In this document: piece after piece, positions 17,132-25,202 of the stretch
Numbering within the stretch: the first letter of the stretch is position 1
How the letters are laid out: each line of letters opens with the position of its first letter
Assembly: GCA_002712305.1 (NCBI GenBank)
Contig: PATE01000064.1
Coordinates: 14,551 to 40,484, forward strand
Reading direction: 5' to 3'
Source: Gemmatimonadota bacterium
Lineage (GTDB): Bacteria > Latescibacterota > UBA2968 > UBA8231
Length of the DNA: 25,934 bases
Position numbers and translations under genes: made by a program
Notes under the pieces: model-generated
Told to the model about the DNA's origin: nothing
What the model saw: only the letters and a program-made list of their open reading frames with translations
The model's database searches: none

Positions 17132-18127
17132 CTAAGCCGCGTTTCGGCGCGATTGATAGCGCTGCAGCAAGAGCGCGGGAACTCCGATGGTCAAGTATGT
17201 GATGTTCCCCAACGCATGGACAACCGTAGCACAGGCCAGGGCTGCGGCAGCGTCGACGCTGTAGAGCGTTTCGAGGGTGTTGGCGAAGAGAAAGTGATAG
17301 GCGCCGATGCCTCCTTGTACGGGAATGACGATGCCGATCGAGGAAATCGCCATCACGACAAGGGCCGCCGCAGCGCCCAGGCTGTGGCTCTGGTGGAGAC
17401 CGAACGCACAGAATGACTCGTATATGATGAGTACATACCCTGCATTGAGAATGGCGGAGCTGACGAAGATCCGCACATAGGCGCCTTTTCCGGACACACT
17501 CGTCAGCCCGACAACAAACTTGCGCAGGATCTCGGCGGCGGGACCAGCGATCCGCGCCGAAATACGAGACAGTTGGACTTCGACGATTTCGATCCCGCTC
17601 TCGCCCGTGGCGCATGCATACGCCAAGAACGCGGCAAGCAGCGCACATCCGCCGAGCATGAGGAGCGAACCACTGACCAGCAATGGGTACTCTGTCTCGA
17701 GACGACCGGGAATCACGGATAGTGACAGGCCCACGAAGAAGATCAACCATACCATGTCCAGAATGCGCTCGACGACGACCGTTCCAATAGTAGCACTCAC
17801 GCTTACATCACGTTGCCATTTGAGGCTCAGTGCCCGAGCCGCTTCGCCGGCCCGTGGGGCGACGATGTTTGCACTGTAACAGATCGCCAAAGCGAGAGTT
17901 GCATCTGTCACCGTCACCACTCGCGTGACGCCTTTCAGAAGAACCACCCAACGCCAAGCCCGGATCGCCACGGTGCATAGCGTGGTGAGCACGATCATCG
18001 CTAACCACCCCGTCGATGACTGCCGTGCCGCCTGCCATATTGTGGTTAGGTCGATCCCCTCGAACGCCCAGTAGAGGAATACCCCCGCCAGGGTCAGGCT
18101 GAAGGCGTAGCGCAGAAATGCCTTCAA
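17132..18127 (-). CDS. Lysylphosphatidylglycerol synthase TM-region family protein (UPF0104/AglD-like)
   Basis: This roughly 331-residue inner-membrane protein has about 7-8 hydrophobic spans. Family landmarks are RAWRWVVLLKG, the SANIVAPRAGEAARAL segment (compare the N-x-x-x-P-x-R-x-G-E motif), VVVERILDM and VIPVQGGIGAYHF. Related proteins are the flippase part of MprF and proteins near glycosyltransferases, and many have no known function. The frame stays open to 18274, but that extension would run through hisI and is Ser/Thr/Arg-rich. I take TTG 18127, just after the hisI stop, because the first span follows at once as in the family. GTG 18166 is an alternative, and neither has a clear ribosome binding site. 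It is last in the purB-pyrH-cysC-hisI series and converges with the second OPT-like gene across 21 bases. Confidence 0.78.
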   Translation of the reverse strand: MKAFLRYAFSLTLAGVFLYWAFEGIDLTTIWQAARQSSTGWLAMIVLTTLCTVAIRAWRWVVLLKGVTRVVTVTDATLALAICYSANIVAPRAGEAARALSLKWQRDVSVSATIGTVVVERILDMVWLIFFVGLSLSVIPGRLETEYPLLVSGSLLMLGGCALLAAFLAYACATGESGIEIVEVQLSRISARIAGPAAEILRKFVVGLTSVSGKGAYVRIFVSSAILNAGYVLIIYESFCAFGLHQSHSLGAAAALVVMAISSIGIVIPVQGGIGAYHFLFANTLETLYSVDAAAALACATVVHALGNITYLTIGVPALLLQRYQSRRNAA

Positions 18128-18134
18128 GGCGCGA

Positions 18135-18524
18135 CTATTTGTAGACCGTGTCGGGGTCGAAGACACGCTCGTCGATGGTCTCCCACGACGCGGTGTCATC
18201 ATCCCATCGACGATAGTAGCAGGCGAAGAATCCGGCGTGGCACGCCGCCACCTCCTGGTCCACGCGGATCTCAACCGAATTCATGTCGCAGTTGACGCGG
18301 ATCTCCCGCACCCTCTGCACGTGGCCAGAGTCAACGCCCTTTTTCTGAACCAGCCCCTTCGAGCGGCGATAGAGATGCACGAGGCCTTCACGAGCGGTGG
18401 CTTGCAGGGCCTCGCGGTTAACAAAGCACAAGACCAATAGTCGCCCTGTCTTGTGTTCGGTGATCGCTGCGGGCAGGAGGCCATCTGCCCCAAAACTCAG
18501 GTCGTCGACGAGTGATTCCTTCAA
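18135..18524 (-). CDS. hisI: HisI-like phosphoribosyl-AMP cyclohydrolase, divergent
   Basis: This 129-residue protein resembles HisI, the zinc enzyme that hydrolyses phosphoribosyl-AMP in histidine synthesis. Recognisable blocks are VLCFVNREALQATAREG, the SG of VDSGHVQRVREI, and the zinc cysteines Cys79, Cys95 (ACHAG) and Cys102 (ACYYR). The usual D-C-D-x-D metal motif reads N-C-D-M-N (78-82), so two of its three aspartates are asparagine. The usual W-x-K-G-x-T-S-G also departs, reading QKKGVDSG. It may be a diverged or altered-function paralogue. The start is TTG 18524, with AAGG 6 bases upstream that overlaps the cysC stop; the cysC stop is 9 bases away. No other his gene is present. Confidence 0.8.
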   Translation of the reverse strand: MKESLVDDLSFGADGLLPAAITEHKTGRLLVLCFVNREALQATAREGLVHLYRRSKGLVQKKGVDSGHVQRVREIRVNCDMNSVEIRVDQEVAACHAGFFACYYRRWDDDTASWETIDERVFDPDTVYK

Positions 18525-18533
18525 GATGAACCT

Positions 18534-19172
18534 TTACTTCGCAGGATTGATTTTGCCATGCTGCTCCAGCAGACAGATGACCTGCCGGGCGGCTTCGTCA
18601 ATGGTGACGGTGTCGGTTTTCAGTTCCAGTTCCGGTGCCTGGGGTTCTTCATACGGATCGGAGATGCCGGTAAAGTTTGGAATCTCACCAGCGCGAGCCC
18701 TTTTGTACAACCCCTTCGGATCACGCTGCTCACAGATCTCCAGTGGAGTATTCACATAAATCTCGAAAAACTGATCCTCTGCCAGCAGGGCACGCACCTG
18801 ATCTCGATCGGCACGATAGGGGCTGACGAAACTGCTGAGGGTAATCAATCCCGCATCGACGAACAGCTTACCCACCTCGCCGATGCGACGGATGTTCTCT
18901 GCCCGATCATCGGCGGAGAAACCGAGATTGCTGTTCAGTCCGTGTCGCACATTGTCGCCGTCAAGGACGTAGGCGACGCAGCCCCGTTCGATCAGCGCGT
19001 GCTCGACGCGAAAGGCGACGGTGCTCTTGCCAGATCCAGACAGCCCCGTGAGCCAGAGCAGGGCGCCCCGCTGGTCGAGGAGCTTCTCACGATGCGCACG
19101 GGTAACCTGGCTGGCATGCCATGTGATGTCAGTCGCTTCGTGAAAGATCTGTGAACCCGACGATGAACTCAC
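18534..19172 (-). CDS. cysC: Adenylylsulfate (APS) kinase
   Basis: CysC phosphorylates adenosine 5'-phosphosulfate to PAPS, the sulfonyl donor for sulfate reduction or sulfotransferases. The 212-residue sequence is typical: P-loop GLSGSGKST (43-51), [10 protein letters not shown] (71-80), [23 protein letters not shown], and [17 protein letters not shown] with the following DPYEEP. The start is GTG 19172, which overlaps the pyrH stop as GTGA and gives strong coupling to pyrH. hisI follows after 9 bases. No sulfate adenylyltransferase (cysD/cysN/sat) or sulfotransferase is in the window, so I cannot tell whether PAPS serves assimilation or sulfation of glycans or lipids. Confidence 0.95.
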   Translation of the reverse strand: MSSSSGSQIFHEATDITWHASQVTRAHREKLLDQRGALLWLTGLSGSGKSTVAFRVEHALIERGCVAYVLDGDNVRHGLNSNLGFSADDRAENIRRIGEVGKLFVDAGLITLSSFVSPYRADRDQVRALLAEDQFFEIYVNTPLEICEQRDPKGLYKRARAGEIPNFTGISDPYEEPQAPELELKTDTVTIDEAARQVICLLEQHGKINPAK

Positions 19173-19924
19173 GCCGACTCACCATCCTCTAGTTCGTCCT
19201 CGTCCACGTGGCCCACAAGAGTGCCCACGTCCTCTCCGTCACAGATCCGCAGGATCGTACCCTTCTCATCAAAATCGAACACATGGATCGGCAGATCGTT
19301 GTCGCGTGCCAGGATGACGGAGGGCAAGTCGACGACTTTCAGATTCTGTCGCAGAATCGTGTTGTAGTCCATTCGGCGATATAGCCGCGCTTGGGGGTCG
19401 GTCTGAGGATCGGCAGTGAAAATGCCTCGAGCCTGGTTCTTTGCATAGAGGAGCGCTTCAGAGCGCGTCTCCAGGGCCCGCTGAGCGGCGGTGTAGTCGG
19501 TGGTGACATAAGGCTGACCTGTGCCGCCGGCGAAGATGACCACGTAGCCCTTTTCAAGATGATGGGCCGCACGCAGCCGGATATACGGCTCGGCCACGCT
19601 GTTGACGGGGACGGCCGTCATGACCCGCACCTCGACGTTACCTTCCGAGCGGCCCGTGATGACGCCCCGCAACATGAGGCTGTTCACGATGGTTCCCATC
19701 ATGCCGATGTTGTCAGCCTCGACTCGTTCGATGCCCCATAGTGATCCGAGATTACCGCGAAAGATGTTGCCGCCACCGATCACCACCGAAACCTGCACAC
19801 CCCGACCGTGCAGGCCGATGACCTCGTCTGCAATGTGTTCAAGTGCTTCGTGATCGAACCCGAATTCCTCGTCGCCAGATACCGCCTGACCGCTGAGCTT
19901 GAGGGTCACCCGTTCATAACGCAT
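19169..19924 (-). CDS. pyrH: UMP kinase
   Basis: PyrH converts UMP to UDP in the cytoplasm and belongs to the amino-acid-kinase fold. The 251-residue product shows [11 protein letters not shown] at the N terminus, GGGNIFRG (50-57), [13 protein letters not shown] (71-83) and [19 protein letters not shown] (134-152). The usual K-A-T-x-V-D-G-V-Y block is changed to [14 protein letters not shown], so this is a somewhat divergent member; it ends in a short acidic tail ([11 protein letters not shown]). ATG 19922-19924 matches the family N terminus, with only a weak upstream AGGA. The purB stop lies 72 bases upstream, and the gap contains a hairpin. cysC overlaps the stop as GTGA. In many bacteria pyrH neighbours tsf and frr; here it sits with purB and cysC. 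Confidence 0.93.
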   Translation of the reverse strand: MRYERVTLKLSGQAVSGDEEFGFDHEALEHIADEVIGLHGRGVQVSVVIGGGNIFRGNLGSLWGIERVEADNIGMMGTIVNSLMLRGVITGRSEGNVEVRVMTAVPVNSVAEPYIRLRAAHHLEKGYVVIFAGGTGQPYVTTDYTAAQRALETRSEALLYAKNQARGIFTADPQTDPQARLYRRMDYNTILRQNLKVVDLPSVILARDNDLPIHVFDFDEKGTILRICDGEDVGTLVGHVDEDELEDGESA

Positions 19925-19973
19925 GGATCTTTGGGTCCTGGAAAAGGGGGATGGATCTGGTTGGTTGGTCGGA

Positions 19974-19997
19974 ACGTCGTGCCAGACTGGCCGACGT
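19974..19997 (-). terminator. Strong hairpin directly after purB, before pyrH
   Basis: Read on the minus strand, ACGTCG-GCCA, loop GTC, TGGC-A-CGACGT forms a 10-bp stem with one bulged A. It begins at the last base of the purB stop codon. No T-run follows, so it is more likely an mRNA-stabilising or attenuating element, or a Rho-dependent end, than a classical intrinsic terminator. Confidence 0.35.
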
Positions 19998-21430
19998 CAT
20001 AGGAGTCGGCCCTTGGTGATCTTGGCTGCTTCTGGAAAACGGCGACACAACTCATCGACCTCGAACGCAAAGGCATCGACCTGACCTCCAGCCATGCCGA
20101 CCAAGGCTTCGGAGTGTTCGAGAATCGTGCGGATATCGGTGGCCTGCAGGGGGAGGCGATCGTCTGCCCCTAACCGTTCAACGAGATCGTTCTCGCCGCC
20201 GCCTTGCTGACGCAGAGCCAGGGCAGCTGCGACGGCGTGCTCCTTGATCGCTTCGTGTGCCTGTTCCCGCCCTGCCCCTTTTCGCACGGCTTCCATCAAC
20301 AGGGTTGTGGTCGCGAGAAAGGGAAGGAATCGCTCGAGTTCTCTGGCGATGACCGCCTCGTAGACACCCATTTCGTCTACCACATGCAGGGCGGTCTCCA
20401 ACATGCCGTCGAAAGCGAAAAAGGCATCGGGCAGAGCAACACGTCGAACAACGGAGCAGGAGACGTCGCCCTCGAACCATTGATCTCCTGCGAGCCCACT
20501 GATCATGTGGACATGTCCGCCGATGATCAGTTGCAGACCGTTGATGCGTTCCGTGCTGCGCGTGTTCATCTTGTGCGGCATCGCCGACGAGCCGACCTGA
20601 CCGGGTACGAATCCCTCGGTGGCGGTTTCGGCCCCGGCCATGAGGCGCACGGTGCGAGCCAGGTTTGCGATGCCCGCACCCAGTTGATACAGGCACGAGA
20701 CCACGTCGAAATCCAGGGACCGGGGATAGATCTGACCCACGGCGCCCAACTGACGACCGAAACCCAGATGCTCCTGAACCCTCGACTGCAATTCGGTGAC
20801 ACGCTCAGTGTCGCCCTCGAACAGGGTCAGTTGGTCGAGGCTCGTACCGACGGCTCCCTTGAGGCCCCGAAGCGGGTAACGAGCGATCAGATCGTCAAGG
20901 CGAGCAAAGGCTTCGACCATTTCCTGCCCGAACATGGCCAATCGCTTGCCCACCGTCGTGGGTTGAGCCGCTGCATGGTGTGTCCTGCCGACGATGGCCA
21001 GATCACGCCAGACGGCGGCTCGATCACGTAGCGCATCGAGAAGGCGGACATACTTGAGGCGCAGTAACCTCAGGGACTCGAGGATCTGATACTGCTCAAC
21101 ATTGTCCGTGAGATCGCGGCTGGTGAGCCCTTTGTGGACGTGCTCGAAACCGGCAAGTTCGCAGAATTCCTCGATGCGAGCCTTCACGTCATGACGCGTT
21201 CGCTCTTCTCGGTGACGAATCGATTCGAGATCGACCTGATCGAGGACTGATTCGTAGGCTTGGATGGCCTCACCGGGAATGGGGATGCCCAGATCCGCTT
21301 GAGCTCGCAGAACCGCAATCCAGAAGCGTCGTTCGAGACGTACACGCCCAGCCTCTGACCACAATCCGATCAGGGCATCGCTGGCATAGCGACTGGCGAG
21401 GACGTTGGCGACGGCGACGGGGTCGGACAC
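19997..21430 (-). CDS. purB: Adenylosuccinate lyase
   Basis: PurB catalyses two fumarate-releasing steps of purine synthesis (SAICAR to AICAR, and adenylosuccinate to AMP). The 477-residue sequence has the fumarase/aspartase-superfamily parts: RHDVKA (His80), TSRDLTDN (103-110), the catalytic His pair in GRTHHAAAQPTT (151-152), and the signature GSSAMPHKMN (280-289) with the catalytic Ser. Length is within the family's upper range. The start is GTG 21430; I see no good ribosome binding site before it, so the start is less certain than the gene. pyrH, cysC, hisI and the UPF0104 gene follow on the same strand, probably as one unit with a hairpin after purB. Confidence 0.95.
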   Translation of the reverse strand: MSDPVAVANVLASRYASDALIGLWSEAGRVRLERRFWIAVLRAQADLGIPIPGEAIQAYESVLDQVDLESIRHREERTRHDVKARIEEFCELAGFEHVHKGLTSRDLTDNVEQYQILESLRLLRLKYVRLLDALRDRAAVWRDLAIVGRTHHAAAQPTTVGKRLAMFGQEMVEAFARLDDLIARYPLRGLKGAVGTSLDQLTLFEGDTERVTELQSRVQEHLGFGRQLGAVGQIYPRSLDFDVVSCLYQLGAGIANLARTVRLMAGAETATEGFVPGQVGSSAMPHKMNTRSTERINGLQLIIGGHVHMISGLAGDQWFEGDVSCSVVRRVALPDAFFAFDGMLETALHVVDEMGVYEAVIARELERFLPFLATTTLLMEAVRKGAGREQAHEAIKEHAVAAALALRQQGGGENDLVERLGADDRLPLQATDIRTILEHSEALVGMAGGQVDAFAFEVDELCRRFPEAAKITKGRLL

Positions 21431-21462
21431 CGGCTGCGGCGAGGCTTCTTCAGGAGGTGAAG

Positions 21463-21705
21463 ATGGACATTGATGTGATCACGAGTGACGTCGAGACCAG
21501 CCGTCTAAGCATAAGGCAAGAGGCGAATCATGCCAACGTTTTGAGAAAGTACCCACTGATTCTCTGGGGGGTGGTGGCTGGCTACTCTCAAATCAATCCG
21601 GTGATACGCCAGTACAAGACATTCAGCGGGCAGAGAAGAAACAGGGAGAGGGAGGAGAGAAGGAACATGGCTCCCACCATCTGTCGGAGCGGTACCTGCC
21701 GATAG
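21463..21705 (+). CDS. Possible small ORF with a strong ribosome binding site, antisense to the carrier gene 3' end
   Basis: An 80-codon frame starts at ATG 21463 with AGGAGG (21452-21457) 5 bases upstream, the best-matching site in the window. The first 42 or so codons lie in the purB-carrier gap (21431-21587); the rest runs antisense through the last 39 codons of the SLC13-type gene. The product (MDIDVITSDVETSRLSIRQE at the start) is unfamiliar to me, has a short hydrophobic stretch (YPLILWGVVAGY) and ends in an Arg-rich part. Antisense overlap and lack of recognisable homology make a chance frame likely. Confidence 0.15.
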   Translation: MDIDVITSDVETSRLSIRQEANHANVLRKYPLILWGVVAGYSQINPVIRQYKTFSGQRRNREREERRNMAPTICRSGTCR

Positions 21706-23006
21706 CTCAAGGCTACCATGAATGGTGCTGCCTGATAAGGCAGAAAGACGAGGCTGGTCGCCATGGCGACACTCATGGCAGAGGCGATCGGGGTAAGGCC
21801 GTATTGAGAGCCCACCTCCAGCAGAGAGGGGGTTACGACGGCACCCACCGCGGCGATGTCCATGAGGAAGTCGAGGGGGACGGCTGCCGCCGTAAGTGCC
21901 AGGCAGGCACTGAGCCAGTGCCCGCCAGCGTCAGGCAGCAGATGCAGCACGCTGCCGATCACTCGCCCGTTGACCCCCGATAGATCCAGTGCGGCCCCCA
22001 TGCCAAAGAGTGCGGCAATGTAGAAATAGAGGGGGAAGTTGATCTCCCTGAGTCTCCCAAGACTCAGAGGCCCCCATCCAGGGAGAATGGCCATCAGCAC
22101 CAGAAAGAGACCCACATACACTGGCGGCAGACCGTGAATCGGATCTGTCGCCCACAATCCCACACCGGTCAGCAACAGGAACAGGGCTCTTCGTTGATCA
22201 CGATCTAGAGGGCGCTGATCTGTCGTTTCGGGTTGTGACGCAGGTTCAGGTAGACCTCGACCCGCCACCAGCCATACCACCACCAGGCACAGGGCGGTGC
22301 GGGCTGCCCCGATCACAGGAAACATCCAACGAAGCCACTCCCCCCATAAGACGACGCGTCCTGTCGCCATCTCCAGTTGCCCCGTCACGACGAGATTGGG
22401 AACCGATCCTGTCAGGACCCCGCACCCGCCGAAATACGTGCCGCAGACAAGAGACAGAGCGATCGCGCCTCCCCAGCGTCGGGCGTCGTCGCCCCCGGAA
22501 GGTGCGATGGCTTGGGTCAGAGAGATGCCGATCGGCATCAGTAGCAGAACTCGAACCACCCCCGACGGCACGAGGAAGGCCGTCACCAGGCCGAGGATGT
22601 GGAGTCCGATGAGAACTCTCCAGCGCCCACCGCCGGTGATGATCGGTTGAACCCGCAACGCGAGCCGGTCACCGAGTCCAGTTGCCGACAGCAGAAGGCT
22701 TAGGACCATTCCAGCGAACACGAGCCAGATGGTTGGCTGCGAGAAGGGAGCAAAGGTGGCGGAGAAATCGAGCAATTTGAAGGCAGGTAACAGCAACAGA
22801 ACTGCGAGGGAGGAGATCTCGATGGGGATCGGCTGGGCACTCCAACTGACCAGGGCGAAGGCTGCGACCCCCAGGGCTCGCTGCTGCATCGCGGTCATGA
22901 AGGGGAACGGTGCCCACCAACCGATCAAGAGGGCTGCCACGGCAAGCCAAAACCACCCCTGAAGCAGAGGGTGTGTTTCAACTTCCGACGGGGCTCCCAC
23001 GGGCAA
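21588..23006 (-). CDS. SLC13/DASS-type anion (dicarboxylate/sulfate) symporter-like membrane protein
   Basis: This 472-residue membrane protein has about 11-13 hydrophobic segments and resembles the divalent-anion:sodium symporter family, which imports dicarboxylates, citrate or sulfate. The two-repeat layout is visible: IPIEISSLAVLLLLPAFKLL near the N terminus, a first hairpin-like block with CGTYFGGCGVLTGSVPNLVV, and a second-repeat counterpart AAVPLDFLMDIAAVGAVVTPSL. The Ser-Asn-Thr substrate motifs of well-known members are not clear, so the substrate is open. The start TTG 23006 lies one base after the MltB-like stop; a GTG two codons further in is an alternative, and neither has a clear ribosome binding site. 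It is the last gene of the TRAP-dehydratase-MltB series, with a 157-base gap before purB. Confidence 0.75.
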   Translation of the reverse strand: MPVGAPSEVETHPLLQGWFWLAVAALLIGWWAPFPFMTAMQQRALGVAAFALVSWSAQPIPIEISSLAVLLLLPAFKLLDFSATFAPFSQPTIWLVFAGMVLSLLLSATGLGDRLALRVQPIITGGGRWRVLIGLHILGLVTAFLVPSGVVRVLLLMPIGISLTQAIAPSGGDDARRWGGAIALSLVCGTYFGGCGVLTGSVPNLVVTGQLEMATGRVVLWGEWLRWMFPVIGAARTALCLVVVWLVAGRGLPEPASQPETTDQRPLDRDQRRALFLLLTGVGLWATDPIHGLPPVYVGLFLVLMAILPGWGPLSLGRLREINFPLYFYIAALFGMGAALDLSGVNGRVIGSVLHLLPDAGGHWLSACLALTAAAVPLDFLMDIAAVGAVVTPSLLEVGSQYGLTPIASAMSVAMATSLVFLPYQAAPFMVALSYRQVPLRQMVGAMFLLSSLSLFLLCPLNVLYWRITGLI

Positions 23007-23007
23007 T

Positions 23008-23988
23008 CTACCGCAACGCCGGCGAGATGGCGTTCGACAGGACGCCGACGGCGAGGGCGAAGTGGGTCGAGCGATTCCACTTCATGGTTGTATGAAAATC
23101 GTCGTACACGAGATAGGCCTCACCACGGGGGCCGTCGGGAAGCAGCAGATTTGCCCAGAGGTTCGGTCGCCGGGGCAGGTCGCGCCCGTCCAGCCGACGC
23201 ACCCCGAGTTCTTGCCAGCGTGCCAGTCTCATGCGCACGTCGAGTCCGGCGAGTCGTTCGTCGAAGTCAGCCGGTATCTGCACGGCGCGACCCCATGTCT
23301 GCTCGTCATTCCACCCCAAGCGTGACAGAAAGTGCGCGATGGAGGCGAAGATGTCTGCCTGCGTACCCCAAATGTCTCGTCGCCCGTCGCCATCACCATC
23401 GACGGCATAGTGGCGGTAGTTGGAGGGCATGAACTGACACTGGCCGAGCGCCCCTGCCCACGAACCGGAGACCCGGCCTGCCGGTGTAAGCCCGTCGTCG
23501 ATGGCATGCAGCAGGTTGATGAGTTCACGGCGGAAGTAGTCGCGCCTCCTGCCCCCATGGGCCAGGGTTGCCAAGGCCGCAACACTCGGGACGTCGCCAA
23601 GATTACGTCCGAAGTCGCTTTCGATCCCCCACAGGGCCACGATGAATCGAGCCTGAACACCATATCGCCGCGCGACCTCATGCAGCTGAGTCGCGTGTTG
23701 GGCGGCCAGTTCTCGACCACGCAGCTGGCGATCAAAGGACACGACTCGATCGCGATACTGAGCCCACGTGAGTCTGGATTCGGGCTGGCGCCGTTGGGCC
23801 GTCAGCACATAGGGCAGTGGGCTCACGGACTCGAATGCCGCATCGAATGTCCTGGCCGATATCCCGGAATCGATGGCTTCAGTGCGGAGTTCGGCGACCC
23901 ATGAAGGAAAGTTCTGCGCCTGAGCCGTACTTGCCTGGAGCACCATCACGGTCACAGCTGTCAGAAACGGGACCGATGTGAGCCTCAT
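23008..23988 (-). CDS. MltB-like lytic murein transglycosylase
   Basis: The 326-residue product has a signal peptide (residues 1-24, ending AQA) without a lipobox Cys, so it is probably a soluble periplasmic enzyme unlike lipoprotein MltB. The SLT_2/MltB domain covers most of the rest: catalytic Glu123 in ALWGIESDFGRN, SWAGALGQCQFMPSNYRHYA, and the conserved AVDGDGDGRRDIWGTQADI segment. Such enzymes cut peptidoglycan between MurNAc and GlcNAc with formation of 1,6-anhydroMurNAc. No peptidoglycan-binding domain is attached. ATG 23988 overlaps the TGA of the enolase-superfamily gene as ATGA, an odd pairing of cell-wall and sugar-acid genes. Confidence 0.93.
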   Translation of the reverse strand: MRLTSVPFLTAVTVMVLQASTAQAQNFPSWVAELRTEAIDSGISARTFDAAFESVSPLPYVLTAQRRQPESRLTWAQYRDRVVSFDRQLRGRELAAQHATQLHEVARRYGVQARFIVALWGIESDFGRNLGDVPSVAALATLAHGGRRRDYFRRELINLLHAIDDGLTPAGRVSGSWAGALGQCQFMPSNYRHYAVDGDGDGRRDIWGTQADIFASIAHFLSRLGWNDEQTWGRAVQIPADFDERLAGLDVRMRLARWQELGVRRLDGRDLPRRPNLWANLLLPDGPRGEAYLVYDDFHTTMKWNRSTHFALAVGVLSNAISPALR

Positions 23989-25193
23989 GGGCGTACGATA
24001 CTGCCATCCGCGCGGCGATCCTCGGCGGTGCCACTGGGGCCGGAACTCTTCAGCAGCTGCTCTGCCTTCTGCTCATCGATGTCGATTCCGAGACCAGGCA
24101 GATCGTTCGCATACAGATGTCCGTCGGCGAGTTCCGCGTGACCGGGGAAGATGTCCAACTCCTGAGCGCTGAAGTGGTTTTCCTCTTGGATGCCGAAGGA
24201 TGTCGAGGATAGATCCAGGTGCATGGCCGCCGCCTGATTCACTGGATCGTTGTCACCGCCTTCCTGCCACGCCGTATGCACGCCGAACCACTCGCAGAGA
24301 GCGGCGATCTTCCGGCAGGGTGTGATGCCACCGGCTTTCGACACGCGGACCCGCACGTAGTCGATGAGGCGTTCGGTGATCAGAGGGACATACTCCTGCG
24401 GGTTAACGAACAATTCTCCCATCGCCTGGGGTGTGGTGCACTGCTGCTTGATCTGACGGAACCAGTCGATTTGCTCAGGAGGCAGGACGTCCTCCAGAAA
24501 GAACAGACGATAGGGTTCCAGCAGCTTGGACAGAGTGACTGCGTTGTGTGGTCGAAGGTGCTCATGCACATCGTGAGTCAGTTTGGGGCCAAATCCGAGT
24601 TTGTCCCGCAGGTGCGCGAACATGGCGGGAATCGTCTCCAGATAGAGCTCGTCATCGAAGACCTTCTCTGCTGCGCGTGCATTGCGAGGTCGCGGTGCAG
24701 CATCGGCGTCGATGAAGCCCCCACCGCCATAGCTGCCTAGCTGGCATCGAACGACGGGATAACCCTCCTCCAGATACCGCTGAATGTCTTCGACGAGGGC
24801 ATCCAGATCGTGTCCACTTGCATGGGCATAACAGGGGACCGCATCGCGGCACTTGCCGCCCAGCAGCTGGTAGACAGGCATTCCTGCCTCTTTGCCCTTG
24901 ATGTCCCACAAGGCCATGTCGATAGCGCCCAACGCAGTGTTGAGGATCGAGCCGTTGCGCCAATACGCCGCAGCATACACTGATTGCCAGATGTCTTCGA
25001 TTTCGGAGGCGTCGCGACCTATCAGCCGTGGCGCGATGACTTTGTCGATCGCAGTGGTCACCGTATCGGCGTGATGGACGTCGTTTGCCGAGCCGATTCC
25101 CCAGAGCCCAGGCTGATCGGTAATCACCTTGACGATGGCCCAATAGCCACCAGGGCGGGTGCGGATGCAGCGGATTTCTTGGATCTTCGCCAT
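23985..25193 (-). CDS. Enolase-superfamily sugar-acid dehydratase-like protein (mannonate/galactonate dehydratase related)
   Basis: This 402-residue member of the mandelate racemase/enolase superfamily lies closest, by pattern, to the ManD/RspA-type sugar-acid dehydratases. Metal ligands are Asp208 (in LTHDVHEHL, with His210), Glu234 (FFLED) and Glu260 (AMGELF). LEPYRLFFLED, LIDYVRVRVSKAGGIT and STSFGIQEENHF are ManD-like. At the ManD His313 position the sequence is AWQEGGDNDP (Gln310-Glu311), so the catalytic residue is changed, probably a separate subgroup with its own substrate. Such enzymes remove water from a sugar acid to give a 2-keto-3-deoxy acid. ATG 25193 has a weak AGG upstream. 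The TRAP permease gene ends 9 bases upstream, which suggests that transporter brings in the substrate. Confidence 0.85.
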   Translation of the reverse strand: MAKIQEIRCIRTRPGGYWAIVKVITDQPGLWGIGSANDVHHADTVTTAIDKVIAPRLIGRDASEIEDIWQSVYAAAYWRNGSILNTALGAIDMALWDIKGKEAGMPVYQLLGGKCRDAVPCYAHASGHDLDALVEDIQRYLEEGYPVVRCQLGSYGGGGFIDADAAPRPRNARAAEKVFDDELYLETIPAMFAHLRDKLGFGPKLTHDVHEHLRPHNAVTLSKLLEPYRLFFLEDVLPPEQIDWFRQIKQQCTTPQAMGELFVNPQEYVPLITERLIDYVRVRVSKAGGITPCRKIAALCEWFGVHTAWQEGGDNDPVNQAAAMHLDLSSTSFGIQEENHFSAQELDIFPGHAELADGHLYANDLPGLGIDIDEQKAEQLLKSSGPSGTAEDRRADGSIVRP

Positions 25194-25202
25194 CGAAACC
25201 TG

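Noticed and set aside
17129-17162. Nested inverted repeat GCGCTA/TAGCGC with inner GCCG/CGGC as a terminator between convergent genes
   Set aside because: It lies mostly inside the last codons of the UPF0104 gene, has an uneven inner loop and no T-run, so it is not convincing as a terminator.
18128-18274. Extension of the UPF0104 protein into hisI
   Set aside because: It is Ser/Thr/Arg-rich sequence read out of frame from hisI; the first membrane span fits a start near 18127.
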